From Rhodobacter sp. NTK016B (GTDB lineage: Bacteria > Pseudomonadota > Alphaproteobacteria > Rhodobacterales > Rhodobacteraceae): a stretch of DNA of 64,000 bases. The stretch lies in assembly GCF_017303295.1 (NCBI RefSeq), contig NZ_JAFKOK010000005.1, positions 1 to 64,000 of the forward strand. The letters run 5' to 3'. The translations under genes were made by a program, and so were the position numbers. This document shows, in pieces, positions 36,575-47,324 of this stretch. The notes below the pieces were generated by a model. That model made no database searches. It was not told the origin of the DNA and worked only from the letters and a program-made list of their open reading frames with translations. Positions within the stretch are counted from its first letter, which is position 1. The number at the start of each line of letters is the position of its first letter.

Positions 36575-36651
36575 TGTCGCAAGATGTCGCGAGGGCGGGT
36601 CTTGCGACAGATTGATACAAAAAGCCCTTCGACTGACAAACCTGTGCGACA
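36575..36651. promoter_or_regulatory. Candidate response-regulator operator with repeated TGTCGC units
   Basis: TGTCGCAAGA at 36575-36584 is inverted as TCTTGCGACA at 36600-36609, a direct TGTCGC occurs at 36585, and TGTGCGACA lies at 36643-36651. The 180-base divergent gap between the regulator and the EF-hand gene holds them all. Repeated half-sites like these are typical of OmpR-type control of both directions. Confidence 0.55.
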
Positions 36652-36699
36652 CCTGCCCCCCAGATTGGTCTCATCGAAATAAAGTCTAGGAGAGACAGA

Positions 36700-37224
36700 A
36701 TGAAACGTTCAACCAAACTTGCCTTTGCAGCCGTTGCCACACTTGGCCTTGCCGCCGCCGCTGTGCCGGTGATTGCCCAGCAATCCCAGATGCCGCATGG
36801 CGGAATGATGGAGGGCGGAATGGGTATGATGGGCGGTCAATACGGCATGATGGGCGGCATGATGGGCGCCGGCATGACCTCGACGATGGCGGCGCATGAT
36901 ACCGACGGTGACGGCACCCTCAGCGACGAAGAACGCGCCGCGGGGATCGCAGGCGAGATCACCAGCTATGACGCAAATGCTGACGGCACCTTGTCGCTGG
37001 ACGAATTCGCCACGATGCATGCCGCGCATATCCGCCCGATGATGGTGCGCGTCTTTCAGATGCATGACGCCGATGGCGACGCTCAAGTGACCGATGCCGA
37101 AATGATGGCGCTGGCTGATATGATGCAAGGCCATGGGCAGGGTTCCGCTGGCGGGTATGATCATGGCCACGCGGCACAAGGCGACATGCCCCGGTCACGG
37201 CATGGTCAGATGGACGACAACTGA
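36700..37224 (+). CDS. Secreted Met-rich EF-hand protein
   Basis: 174 residues with a signal peptide (to VIAQ). A Met/Gly-rich segment (HGGMMEGGMGMMGGQYGMM, about 33-52) precedes three EF-hand loops: DTDGDGTLSDEE, DANADGTLSLDE and DADGDAQVTDAE. The C-terminus is His-rich (DHGHAA). Met-rich motifs suit Cu(I) and EF-hands suit calcium. It begins the plus-strand operon, with an AGGAGAGA ribosome site and the candidate operator upstream. Confidence 0.9.
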   Translation: MKRSTKLAFAAVATLGLAAAAVPVIAQQSQMPHGGMMEGGMGMMGGQYGMMGGMMGAGMTSTMAAHDTDGDGTLSDEERAAGIAGEITSYDANADGTLSLDEFATMHAAHIRPMMVRVFQMHDADGDAQVTDAEMMALADMMQGHGQGSAGGYDHGHAAQGDMPRSRHGQMDDN

Positions 37225-37291
37225 GTAACCCACTGTTCCTGATGAACACCCACGGGCGTTTGTCAGGAACCACACACAAGGAGACGGGGTT

Positions 37292-37405
37292 ATGGATGGG
37301 TATGGTATGGGGTTCGGAATGGGCTTTGGCTGGTTGTGGATGATCTTGCTCTTGGTCGTTGTCGGCCTGTCGATCGCGGCTTTGATCAAGTATCTGCGCA
37401 AATAA
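37292..37405 (+). CDS. 37-residue membrane peptide
   Basis: A short frame with an AAGGAG ribosome site 9 bases before ATG. It encodes MDGYGMGFGMGFGW followed by one hydrophobic helix and a KYLRK cationic end. Its position between the EF-hand and DUF302 genes and its clean start support a real small gene. Its product would be a single-pass membrane peptide, with function unknown. Confidence 0.65.
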   Translation: MDGYGMGFGMGFGWLWMILLLVVVGLSIAALIKYLRK

Positions 37406-37420
37406 GACGAGGATGAGAAA

Positions 37421-37807
37421 ATGACATATACGATTAACAGATTGATTGCGAACGCGGATTTTGACGCAGTCGATGCTCGCACCCGTGCGGCATTGGCAAA
37501 GGACGGCTTCGGCGTCCTGACCGAAATCGACGTCAAGGCGACGATGAAAATGAAGCTGGACGTCGAGATGCCGGCCTATCGCATCCTTGGCGCTTGCAAC
37601 CCGAAGATGGCGCATCAGGCCATCGGTCTGGAACCGCGCGTCGGTGCGATGCTGCCCTGCAACGTCATCCTGCGCGAAGTCGAGGGCGGAGTAGAGGTCA
37701 GCGCTATCGACCCGGTGGCATCGATGCAGGCGATTGAGAATCCCGAATTGACGGCCGTCGCGGGTCAAGTCCGCGACCTACTGGCCAAGGCTGTCGCGGC
37801 GGTCTGA
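37421..37807 (+). CDS. DUF302-domain protein
   Basis: 128 residues covering one DUF302 domain: ALAKDGFGVLTEIDVKATM, RILGACNPKMAHQAI, GAMLPCNVILRE and a C-terminal helix. The family has a beta-alpha-beta fold resembling small heme or lipid binding proteins, and its role is unknown. It is common in copper and sulfur oxidation loci. The start has a GAGGATGAGAAA upstream site. Two bases separate it from the next gene. Confidence 0.92.
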   Translation: MTYTINRLIANADFDAVDARTRAALAKDGFGVLTEIDVKATMKMKLDVEMPAYRILGACNPKMAHQAIGLEPRVGAMLPCNVILREVEGGVEVSAIDPVASMQAIENPELTAVAGQVRDLLAKAVAAV

Positions 37808-37808
37808 G

Positions 37809-38480
37809 GTGACCCTGCGCGCCATCATCCTCGTGGCGCTGGCGATCCTCGGGATCGTCCTTCTCGGCGTCTGGCAGTTCGCCCCTTCGGTGTTCGCCGA
37901 GGCGCGTGGATTGATGGACGGAGAGCGTCTGAGGACGCTGGTCGCCCGAGCAGGCCTTTGGGGGCCGGTTCTAATCGTTACGCTCATGACCCTTGCAGTC
38001 GTGGCGAGCCCGATCCCCAGCGCTCCGATCGCGCTGGCCGCCGGGGCTGCCTATGGACATATCTGGGGAACGGCGCTTGTGGTGATCGGCGCCGAGCTTG
38101 GCGCCTTGATCGCCTTCGCGCTGGCGCGCATTCTGGGGCATGACGTCTTGCGGCGGGTATTCGGAGACCGCGTGGACGTCGGCCTGCTCGGGTCGCAGAC
38201 CGCGTTGACGACAACGGTCTTTGCCAGCCGTCTGATGCCCTTCGTGTCCTTCGACATGATCAGTTATGCGGCGGGGCTCAGCCGCCTGCATGCCTGGCGT
38301 TTCGCGTTCGCGACACTGGCCGGGATCGTTCCGGCAAGCTTCTTGTTAGCCCATTTCGGCGGCGAAGCGGTCAGCGGAGACCTCGGGCAAGCGACATGGG
38401 CGGTCCTCGGCCTCGGCCTGGTCACCGGATTGCCGCTGCTCTGGATCGCGACCCGGCGGCAGGAGAAAGAGGAACCCTGA
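37809..38480 (+). CDS. TVP38/TMEM64-family membrane protein
   Basis: 223 residues with five or six hydrophobic segments and the SNARE-associated signature: PIPSAPIALAAGAAYGHIWGTALVVIGAELGALIAF, then FASRLMPFVSFDMISYAAGL. The family is related to DedA and handles lipids or lipid-linked ions across the membrane. It starts with GTG, two bases after DUF302, and its TGA overlaps the next ATG. Confidence 0.9.
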   Translation: MTLRAIILVALAILGIVLLGVWQFAPSVFAEARGLMDGERLRTLVARAGLWGPVLIVTLMTLAVVASPIPSAPIALAAGAAYGHIWGTALVVIGAELGALIAFALARILGHDVLRRVFGDRVDVGLLGSQTALTTTVFASRLMPFVSFDMISYAAGLSRLHAWRFAFATLAGIVPASFLLAHFGGEAVSGDLGQATWAVLGLGLVTGLPLLWIATRRQEKEEP

Positions 38481-39232
38481 TGGCGAAAACCATGACACCA
38501 CGAGCACGCCTGAGGGACAGGCTATGGACCGTCAATCGCCGGATAATCCTGTTAACGCTCGGCCGGTCTGCCAGCAGGGTTCTCTTGACCCGTGAGATTT
38601 CGGAAAACGGCCAAGCGTCTCGCCGCTGGTTGCCGTCCGATGTTGATCGGTTCCTGTCAAAAGTCGCGGCTGTGGCCGAGGATTTACGCCCGGTCGCAAA
38701 TCTCGATGCTTTGCCAAAGGCTGGCAATAGGCTGATGGTCGAAATGGCGATTTTCACTAGCGCCGCCTATCGCGTATTGCTCGATGAGGGTGTCCCGGCA
38801 GACAGCGCTCGCGCTCTTGTAGCAGATGTGGGTTGGGACTACTACGCCCGGCTCCTGCGCCTGACGTCCCTTCCGTTTCGGCTGACCTCGCGCGATCCTG
38901 GGCGGCGCCTGCGACGAACGATCCGGCTTTTGCTTCGGTTTCCGTTCAGCGCACCCGGAGCACCCGGCTACGCGGTCAATGTGCGCACTGAAGGTCCTGA
39001 CATCCTGACCGACTTCACGCATTGCCCGCCGCAGACCTTCGTCCGCACCCTCATCGCCACCCAAGGGGATCGTGGTGATCTCGAGGCATTTCGGCAAAGC
39101 TGGTGCAAGTATGATTGGCCGGGTGCCGATCTGATCGCCGATGATGGACAGCGTGGCCATTATGTTCGGCGCCAGACGCTGTCGGCAGGCGATCCCCGGT
39201 GCGACATGTGCTGTGCCGCTCGCGGACATTAA
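38480..39232 (+). CDS. ATC-hydrolase-like protein
   Basis: 250 residues. The C-terminal part carries the pattern of the L-2-amino-thiazoline-4-carboxylic acid hydrolase family: FTHCPPQTF, QSWCKYDWPGADLI, RRQTLSAGDPRCDMCCA. That gives three cysteine positions typical of the family's active site. The N-terminal part is helical and novel to me. It overlaps the TVP38 gene and is followed by a permease gene, so it may release or process a cysteine-type thiol. The exact substrate is unproven. Confidence 0.65.
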   Translation: MAKTMTPRARLRDRLWTVNRRIILLTLGRSASRVLLTREISENGQASRRWLPSDVDRFLSKVAAVAEDLRPVANLDALPKAGNRLMVEMAIFTSAAYRVLLDEGVPADSARALVADVGWDYYARLLRLTSLPFRLTSRDPGRRLRRTIRLLLRFPFSAPGAPGYAVNVRTEGPDILTDFTHCPPQTFVRTLIATQGDRGDLEAFRQSWCKYDWPGADLIADDGQRGHYVRRQTLSAGDPRCDMCCAARGH

Positions 39233-39248
39233 GAGGTATAGGAGAAAC

Positions 39249-40562
39249 ATGGCGATGGTGGACGGTTACAAGAAAAACAGCATCACCCTCTTGGGCGCAG
39301 TCGCCATGGGGACAGGCGTAATGATCGGTGCGGGCATCTTCGCGCTGACCGGGCAGATCGCCGAGCTTGCCGGACCGCTCTTCCCGCTCTCATTTGCTAT
39401 GGGCGCCATGGTGACCGCCTTCAGCGCATACACCTACATCAAGATGTCGAACGAATACCCGTCCGCGGGCGGCATTGGGATGATCCTGAAGAAGGCCTAT
39501 GGACCGACGACAGTCGCGGCGGGTGCCTCGCTCCTGATGGCGCTGTCGATGGTCATCAACGAAAGCCTCGTCGCGCGCACCTTCGGAACCTACACCCTCC
39601 GAGCATTCGGCGGCGATCCGGACAGCGTTCTTGTGCCGGTCCTCGGCGCCGGGCTGATCGTTTTCGCCTATCTCGTGAATGTCTCGGGCAACCGGTCGGT
39701 CGGGCTGTTGTCCGTCGTCATGGCCATTCTCAAGGTGGGCGGCATCGCGCTGTTTGGGGTTTCTGCGCTTTGGGCCAGTGGTCTGTCGTTCGAGGCAACC
39801 GGCGGCGACGCGGGTGCCACCGGCTTCGTGGCATCGGTGGCACTTTCGATCCTGGCTTTCAAGGGCTTTACCACAATCACGAACAGCGGCGCGGAGGTCA
39901 CTGACCCGCACCGCAACGTCGGCCGGGCCATCATCTTGTCCATCGCGATCTGCGTGGTCGTCTATCTGCTGGTCGCCTTCGCCGTTGGCTCCAGCTTGCC
40001 GCTCGACCGCATCGTGGCGGCCAAGGATTACGCGCTGGCCGAAGCCGCTGAGCCCTCCCTTGGGCAGACAGGCTTCTACCTGACGGTGGCGCTGGCACTT
40101 GTGGCCACCGCGTCGGGCCTGATCGCCAGCGTTTTCGCGGTGTCTCGGATGCTGGCGATGTTGACCGACATGAAGATGATCCCGCATAGCCATTTCGGTA
40201 TGCCGGGCACGATCAAGGACCATACGCTCGTCTACACCGTTGTGATCGCAGGTTTCCTGACGATCTTCTTTGACCTCAGCCGGATCGCCTCGCTCGGCGC
40301 CTTCTTCTATCTGGTCATGGACATGATCATCCATTGGGGCGTGTTCCGGCATCTGCGCGAGGAGATCGGCGCGAAAGGATGGGTGCTGCTGACGGCTATC
40401 ACCCTCGACGCTGTGGTGCTGGCCGCCTTCGCCGCGATGAAAGGACAATCCGACCCGATGATCGTCGTGATTGGCCTCGTCGGCATGGCGCTGGTGTTTG
40501 TATTCGTGCGGATCTTTCTCGCGCGGAACCCGGCAACGGAAGGCGCTCACGACAACCCTTGA
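39249..40562 (+). CDS. APC-family amino acid permease
   Basis: 437 residues with about 12 membrane helices. Helix 1 carries GTGVMIGAGIFALTG, the unwound glycine-rich segment characteristic of APC transporters. KGFTTITNSGAEVTDPHRNVGRAI follows in helix 6 and the loop after it. An AGGAG site precedes the ATG, and an upstream in-frame extension overlaps the previous gene. It sits between the ATC-hydrolase-like and CopA genes, so a thiol amino acid or histidine as substrate is possible, but not shown. Confidence 0.9.
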   Translation: MAMVDGYKKNSITLLGAVAMGTGVMIGAGIFALTGQIAELAGPLFPLSFAMGAMVTAFSAYTYIKMSNEYPSAGGIGMILKKAYGPTTVAAGASLLMALSMVINESLVARTFGTYTLRAFGGDPDSVLVPVLGAGLIVFAYLVNVSGNRSVGLLSVVMAILKVGGIALFGVSALWASGLSFEATGGDAGATGFVASVALSILAFKGFTTITNSGAEVTDPHRNVGRAIILSIAICVVVYLLVAFAVGSSLPLDRIVAAKDYALAEAAEPSLGQTGFYLTVALALVATASGLIASVFAVSRMLAMLTDMKMIPHSHFGMPGTIKDHTLVYTVVIAGFLTIFFDLSRIASLGAFFYLVMDMIIHWGVFRHLREEIGAKGWVLLTAITLDAVVLAAFAAMKGQSDPMIVVIGLVGMALVFVFVRIFLARNPATEGAHDNP

Positions 40563-40628
40563 GAAAGGACTTGAGCTTCCAGTGACTGGAAGCACTAGGC
40601 TGAAAAACAACTGAAAGGCTGGTACTTC

Positions 40629-42962
<2,334 letters not shown>

Positions 42963-42985
42963 ACACCTTCAATAGGAGATTGAGA

Positions 42986-43183
42986 ATGGCGACCTACCAT
43001 ATTCCCGACATGAGCTGCGGTCATTGCAAGGCGACGATCGAGACGACCATCCAAGCCCTCGACCCAGCGGCACGGATCGACTTTGACATGGCGGCGCGGC
43101 GCATTTCGGTCGAAAGCACCCTTGACGCTGTTCAAATCCAGGCAGCGCTGGGACAGGCCGGATACCCCGCGGCCTTGCCGTGA
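42986..43183 (+). CDS. copZ: CopZ-like copper chaperone
   Basis: 65 residues forming one HMA domain. The motif is MSCGHC at residues 8-13, with the expected helix and strand pattern (ATIETTIQAL, RISVESTLD, IQAALGQAGY). An AGGAG site precedes the ATG. It would deliver Cu(I) to the ATPase encoded 24 bases upstream. It is the last gene of the operon and convergent with the cytochrome gene only seven bases away. Confidence 0.95.
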   Translation: MATYHIPDMSCGHCKATIETTIQALDPAARIDFDMAARRISVESTLDAVQIQAALGQAGYPAALP

Positions 43184-43189
43184 TCTGCT

Positions 43190-43636
43190 CTATTGTCCAC
43201 CGTCGGACGCAGTCCGCTCAGCCTGGTAGCGGCGCTCACGCTCGGGCCAGCGCGATTTGATATAGTCCAGAATATCGGCGATCTCTTCCGCATTCAGTTG
43301 GTTGCCGTAACCGGGCATGCCGCTGTCATAGGTTACGCCCATCTGCGCCAGCGCCTCCGCGCCGCCCAAGGTGATGTAGGCGATCAGGTCGGCGTCGGAA
43401 TGATGCCACGTATGGCCCGTGGCATCATGGGGCGGCGCGGGCAACTGCCCATCCGCCCCGGGGCTCTGCCAATTCGGCTGACCTTCGAGGTTTCCCCCAT
43501 GGCATGCGGCGCAATTGGCATCGTACAAAGCCCGGCCGCGCGACCATGTGGCCCCGTCGCGGGCGGAGATATGCAAGGCGGCCCCGATGATCCCCACAAG
43601 GGCCGCGCCAGCGAGAACAAGGATGCTGGTCTTCAT
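43190..43636 (-). CDS. Monoheme c-type cytochrome
   Basis: 148 residues. A signal anchor (SILVLAGAALVGIIGAALHI), then CAACHG for covalent heme and a downstream YDSGMPGYGN segment that supplies the axial methionine. Size and layout fit class I cytochromes. It is the second of two adjacent cytochrome genes and convergent with CopZ. It may carry electrons from the copper oxidases or periplasm to the respiratory chain. Confidence 0.92.
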   Translation of the reverse strand: MKTSILVLAGAALVGIIGAALHISARDGATWSRGRALYDANCAACHGGNLEGQPNWQSPGADGQLPAPPHDATGHTWHHSDADLIAYITLGGAEALAQMGVTYDSGMPGYGNQLNAEEIADILDYIKSRWPERERRYQAERTASDGGQ

Positions 43637-43685
43637 TTCTGTAGACCGGAGTCGCACCAACGGGTCCGGCTGGGTTTATGCCACA

Positions 43686-44141
43686 TCAGTTGATCCCGTT
43701 TGCGCGTTGCAATTCTCGCACATAAGAAACAATGGCGCCGAGTTCGCCATCTGTCAGAGGTTGCTCGATTGGCGGCATGTTGCCGAACGGCCAATGATGC
43801 GCCCGGACGCCATTGCGCGCCGCCAGAACAAAGGCCATGTCCCCGTGGTGCGACGGCTCGTAGATGCGGTGCACAAGCGGTGGCGCGACACCGTCCTGTC
43901 CCGCAGCATTCGCGCCATGACAGGCCGCGCAGACGGCATTGAAATAGGTCTCGCCGGTTTGCGCCTGTGCCGAAAGCGTGGCGGGAACAATGACCTCCAC
44001 AAGTGGTGATCCCGGTTCCTGAGCTGCGGCTGCCTCCACTGAGACGGGGGCCGGATTGTCGATGGAGGGCGTTTGTGTCCAATACCAGCCGGCCCCAGCA
44101 ACAGCTATGACCACCAGCGCGCCAATAAGTCTCTTGTTCAT
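43686..44141 (-). CDS. Monoheme c-type cytochrome, second copy
   Basis: 151 residues with an N-terminal membrane anchor (IGALVVIAVAGAGWYW) and an Ala-rich linker. The heme site is CAACHGANAAGQDG, and GNMPPIEQPLTDGELG gives the axial methionine. It precedes the other cytochrome gene by 49 bases and shares its CAACH motif, so the two may be a duplicated pair. Longer starts exist upstream but lie in a non-coding region. Confidence 0.9.
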   Translation of the reverse strand: MNKRLIGALVVIAVAGAGWYWTQTPSIDNPAPVSVEAAAAQEPGSPLVEVIVPATLSAQAQTGETYFNAVCAACHGANAAGQDGVAPPLVHRIYEPSHHGDMAFVLAARNGVRAHHWPFGNMPPIEQPLTDGELGAIVSYVRELQRANGIN

Positions 44142-44454
44142 GATTTCATGTCTCTTTTTTCGGCGAAACCTGCGGCCGCGATACTCGATCATCTTCAAGT
44201 CATCGGAACCGGGTGCGGTGTTAACGCCAGCACTTGATTTGGCCGCCGGAAATAGGTTTCGTTCCGGCAGCAGTTTGACAATCAGGCAAAGCGAACTCGC
44301 ATATCATCAGAACCAGAAAAAGCGGCCGTTTGCGTCAGCATTACGTTTACTGCATGACCCGTCTTGAAAGCACGAAGGCAGCCAAGGAGATAGGCAACAG
44401 GTCGACACAACGCCACAGCGAAAAGACTGCAGTCCTGCTCAGATATCGAGCTCT
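44142..44454. other. Intergenic stretch, no gene seen
   Basis: 313 bases with no supported reading frame, RNA or palindrome. It presumably contains the cytochrome promoter on the minus strand. Confidence 0.4.
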
Positions 44455-44811
44455 TCAGAGGGTTCTTGGAGGTCGGTCAGCAGGATCTATCGGTCGACCG
44501 GACAATGCGAGAAGTGTCGGCATCCAAAGGGGGGCTTGGCTGAACTCAATCGCCGCTATTCCAACAGACAGCGCCCAAAATGCGGTTGGTCCCTGACAGC
44601 CGATAGCGCAAGCGCCACTCATCGACTGATCCCCATCTCCGCACGGATGGGAGCGATTTCCATCCATCACCGTCCCGAGCTCGTCGTGGGAACATGCCTC
44701 AGAAGCTTCGGTTGCACCACTCGCCATGGACCCATGCGGAAAAGCGCCAAGAAAAACCGCGGCGATCATGAGGACTATGAAAAGCATATTGCGCGGCATC
44801 GGTGTCGGCAT
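44455..44811 (-). CDS. Secreted His/Cys protein, paralogue of the one at 33925-34296
   Basis: 118 residues. N-terminal hydrophobic signal (MLFIVLMIAAVFLGAFPHG), then a CSHDELG, RSHPCGDGD and SMSGACAIGCQG segment, then a hydrophobic patch and a RPPRTL end. This layout (signal, Cys/His segment, hydrophobic patch, basic PP tail) is shared with the protein at 33925-34296. No known family recognised. The start could also be at 44799. Confidence 0.65.
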   Translation of the reverse strand: MPTPMPRNMLFIVLMIAAVFLGAFPHGSMASGATEASEACSHDELGTVMDGNRSHPCGDGDQSMSGACAIGCQGPTAFWALSVGIAAIEFSQAPLWMPTLLALSGRPIDPADRPPRTL

Positions 44812-44937
44812 TCGTTGCAAGCAAGGGTTCTAGGCCCTTTCTATGCTTGATAAGTGCTGGCTGCAACTCGCGTTCCTGCTCAGCAGGCGAGAACGTCAGA
44901 ATTGGAGTTTCATGTGCAACCGTATCTCGATCGATAG

Positions 44938-45186
44938 TTAACACAATCTCGCCTGATCCCTCAAAACAACGTAATCGGCCACCATCTCGACGATGGCTGA
45001 TCCATTTGGCAACAGCGTCAATTCCTCTGCTGCCCGCGCCCGAAACTCTCGGCTGTATTCCACGATCGGCGGACAGGCCGCAAAGCCCATCGCTTCAGAA
45101 TCCGCCGTCGCGCAACCGGTCAACAAGCTCATTGCGATCACGAGGACGGCGAGCGGCCGCGTCAAGCATCCGGCGTTGGATTTCAT
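44938..45186 (-). CDS. Outer-membrane spanin lipoprotein (Rz1-like)
   Basis: 82 residues with a lipoprotein signal (MSLLTGC) and a mature domain CPPIVEYSREFRARAAEEL. The gene lies largely inside the i-spanin gene in another frame and ends after it, as Rz/Rz1 pairs do. It would span to the outer membrane to disrupt it at lysis. The start at 45186 is the first ATG that gives a proper lipobox. Confidence 0.8.
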   Translation of the reverse strand: MKSNAGCLTRPLAVLVIAMSLLTGCATADSEAMGFAACPPIVEYSREFRARAAEELTLLPNGSAIVEMVADYVVLRDQARLC

Positions 45187-45355
45187 TGGTGCGCTCCAGG
45201 ATGTTGATCCGCTCGGCGGCGCGGCCAGTGCGCTCGCCCACACGGCGAAGATTGAGAAGGAAGAGGATGATTGTGAGCGCGGCGAGAGCGATTGCCGCCA
45301 TCCGCCGCGTCCATGGCCGGGAGAGGATCCCGGCCAGCAAGCCGCCCCACATCAC
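45095..45355 (-). CDS. Inner-membrane spanin (Rz-like)
   Basis: 86 residues. One N-terminal membrane helix (IALAALTIILFLL) followed by a charged helical tail with heptad-like Leu/Arg pattern (INILERTNEIQRRML). It overlaps the endolysin stop by four bases, and the o-spanin gene is embedded in it, which together support the spanin call. Sequence similarity to named Rz families is weak. Confidence 0.78.
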   Translation of the reverse strand: MMWGGLLAGILSRPWTRRMAAIALAALTIILFLLNLRRVGERTGRAAERINILERTNEIQRRMLDAAARRPRDRNELVDRLRDGGF

Positions 45356-46026
45356 CGCCGCCCCCGCTTCCAGTCATCGATCCGTGCGTGGATCGCGACG
45401 GCGATCCCGCCCAGCGCCACGGCGATAAACAGCCACCGCAGGGTGTCGAGATAGGGCACCAGCGGTTGGATCGACGATTGCGCCTCAGCCAGAACCTCCT
45501 GCACCACCTCCACTCCGGCAGCCCCGACGGTGGCCACGCCCGCCGCTCCACCCCCACGCAGGGTCCGGCTGTCGGCCAGCACCTCACGCGCGGGCGGGGT
45601 CTCCGCGGCAAACGGCACTGCACGGGTCGCAAACGGCTCTCCCCAGGACCGCGCTGGGCCCAGATCGATGTGCATGAAGCCGGAGCGCGGATAATACCCG
45701 AAGCCAAGGAACCCCACCGCGCGCGCTGCGGCCTCGAATGCCACCGGATCATGGTTGGTCATGGCGATATCGAAGGCGGTTCCCTGCATGTGCTTGGACG
45801 CAGGCGCGCCGCCGACGGCGCGGTTATGCTCCGGGCTGCGATAGGCAGAGAGCACGATGAGCGGCTTGGCGAGCCGGTTGCGCAGGCGCTGCAGAGAGTC
45901 CATCGCCTCGGTGTTGATCTTGATAGCACCGGTACCGCGGCAGGTAATTTCCGCCGGAGAGAAGCTGGGCCAATGCCAGACGGTTTCGGGCACGTCGCGC
46001 CAGTGGGCATAGGTCAGGGTCGTCAT
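45352..46026 (-). CDS. M15-family peptidoglycan peptidase (endolysin)
   Basis: 224 residues. The N-terminal domain is a peptidase M15 with SAYRSPEHN, a zinc-binding SKHMQGTAFDI and FMHIDLG. The C-terminal 60 residues after a Gly/Ala-rich linker end in a membrane helix (WLFIAVALGGIAVAI), so it may be membrane anchored or a signal-arrest type. It cleaves peptide cross-links of the cell wall at lysis. Confidence 0.93.
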   Translation of the reverse strand: MTTLTYAHWRDVPETVWHWPSFSPAEITCRGTGAIKINTEAMDSLQRLRNRLAKPLIVLSAYRSPEHNRAVGGAPASKHMQGTAFDIAMTNHDPVAFEAAARAVGFLGFGYYPRSGFMHIDLGPARSWGEPFATRAVPFAAETPPAREVLADSRTLRGGGAAGVATVGAAGVEVVQEVLAEAQSSIQPLVPYLDTLRWLFIAVALGGIAVAIHARIDDWKRGRR

Positions 46027-46042
46027 GATGTCCTCCAGAAAG

Positions 46043-46067
46043 ACAAAACCCGCCTCTGGGGCGGGTT
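46043..46067 (-). terminator. Terminator upstream of the lysis genes
   Basis: AACCCGCC and GGCGGGTT pair, and on the minus strand the stem is followed by TTTTG. It lies between the DUF6127 gene and the endolysin gene, so lysis genes may have reduced readthrough or their own promoter. Confidence 0.7.
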
Positions 46068-46101
46068 GCGGTGGGCAATGGGAAAGGGGCGATGTGCGGC
46101 G

Positions 46102-46392
46102 CTATGGGCTTGAACCAAAGATCTTGAGCTTGAGGGCGATCCCGGCGAGCAGGCCGAGCATCACGCCGGTGGTGATCATGCGGACGGCCGTCTGCATGGC
46201 GGTGCGGCGCACGAGCCGGATGCAGTCGAGCAGGGATCGCAGATCGCGGATATCGAGGGCAGCCTCCTCGCCGTCGAGGCCGACATTGGCCAGGGCGCGC
46301 TGGGCACCGGCCTCGGCGGCGCGCGCGAGCAGGTCTTCGAACTCGGCATCGGGCATGCGAACATGGTGCTCGCCGGAGCGGCTTGGTGTCAT
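46102..46392 (-). CDS. DUF6127-family small membrane protein, possible holin
   Basis: 96 residues with an acidic helical N-terminus (EFEDLLARAAEAGAQRAL) and one C-terminal membrane helix (ITTGVMLGLLAGIALKL). The family is common in rhodobacterial prophages just before the endolysin. Its place in the lysis region suggests a holin or holin regulator, by context only. Confidence 0.75.
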   Translation of the reverse strand: MTPSRSGEHHVRMPDAEFEDLLARAAEAGAQRALANVGLDGEEAALDIRDLRSLLDCIRLVRRTAMQTAVRMITTGVMLGLLAGIALKLKIFGSSP

Positions 46393-46453
46393 GGTGGCAA
46401 AATCCTGAGTGGTGTTTCGTCGCGTTAGGATGCGAGAACTGACTGATCCGAGG

Positions 46454-47320
46454 TCAGGTCAGGGCGACCTTGTCGACGATGGCGGCGTTATAGGGGCCCG
46501 CGAGCGGATCGAGGGCGAAGACCGTGTAGTCAAAACCAATGAGGGCCGGCAGCGAGAACTCCCCGCTGCCATCGCTCTGGCCGTGGAACAGGTACTTCTG
46601 CTCCCCCCGGGCGACAGCGACCACGGGTCGCGAGACCGGCGCGTCGTCGGCGCGCACGATGCCTGAAAGGGCGCCATAAAGGGGTGGCGCGCTATCGCCC
46701 TCCGTGCCTGTCGAGAAATGCGACAGGTACGCGGGGAAACCTGTCCCGGTGCGACCGATCACCGAGAAGCCAGTATCGTTCGTGCTGGTATAGGACGCAG
46801 AGACATCCCAGGCGACGGGCTCGGGCTCGCCGATCGGCCAGGCCTTGGCGAAGACGCTGACGGTCCCGGTGCCTTCGACCCGCAGGCGCACGGTGATGGG
46901 CCAGCGATTGCGGCCTAGTGCGGCGAGGTTGATCGTTCCAAGGTCGCCTTCGCCGCCCGAGCTACTCCGACGGCGGACCGCAACCGTCGACACTTGAGCA
47001 ACCGCGAAGATCGAGCCATTCGGGGTCTGGGTCCAGGCGTCGGGGGTGCGGCAGAAACACGCGCTGGTCTGATTGTTGAAGGGATTGGCAAACACGGCGA
47101 GGATCTCGTTGGTCTCGCTGGGCGTGTCATCGGCGGTGATCCGGAAACTCGAACCGCCACCGCCGCCGCCTGCGCGGCCAAAGACCGATTGCAAACCGCA
47201 GGGACCAAAGAAGCTCTTGAACCCGCCGCTGGTCAGCAGGGCGAGATCGGCTTCGGTGTTCGAGAAGGCGTTGTCGGGCGTGGCCCAGCGCGCCGGGGCC
47301 AGCCATTTGAATTGTGCCAT
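46454..47320 (-). CDS. Phage tail-associated protein with a carboxypeptidase-regulatory-like end
   Basis: 288 residues. The first 200 residues are beta-rich with a Gly-rich segment (GRAGGGGGGSSF) near position 60, typical of virion surface proteins. The last 75 residues (YGALSGIVRADDAPVSRP to YTVFALDPLAGPYNA) resemble the transthyretin-like carboxypeptidase regulatory fold found in adhesins. It probably decorates the tail. Longer frames upstream were rejected because they overlap the next gene. Confidence 0.75.
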   Translation of the reverse strand: MAQFKWLAPARWATPDNAFSNTEADLALLTSGGFKSFFGPCGLQSVFGRAGGGGGGSSFRITADDTPSETNEILAVFANPFNNQTSACFCRTPDAWTQTPNGSIFAVAQVSTVAVRRRSSSGGEGDLGTINLAALGRNRWPITVRLRVEGTGTVSVFAKAWPIGEPEPVAWDVSASYTSTNDTGFSVIGRTGTGFPAYLSHFSTGTEGDSAPPLYGALSGIVRADDAPVSRPVVAVARGEQKYLFHGQSDGSGEFSLPALIGFDYTVFALDPLAGPYNAAIVDKVALT

Positions 47321-47324
47321 GGTG

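Noticed and set aside
44699-44944. Minus frame of 81 codons at the prophage edge
   Set aside because: It overlaps the His/Cys protein gene, has no recognisable domain and no convincing ribosome site.
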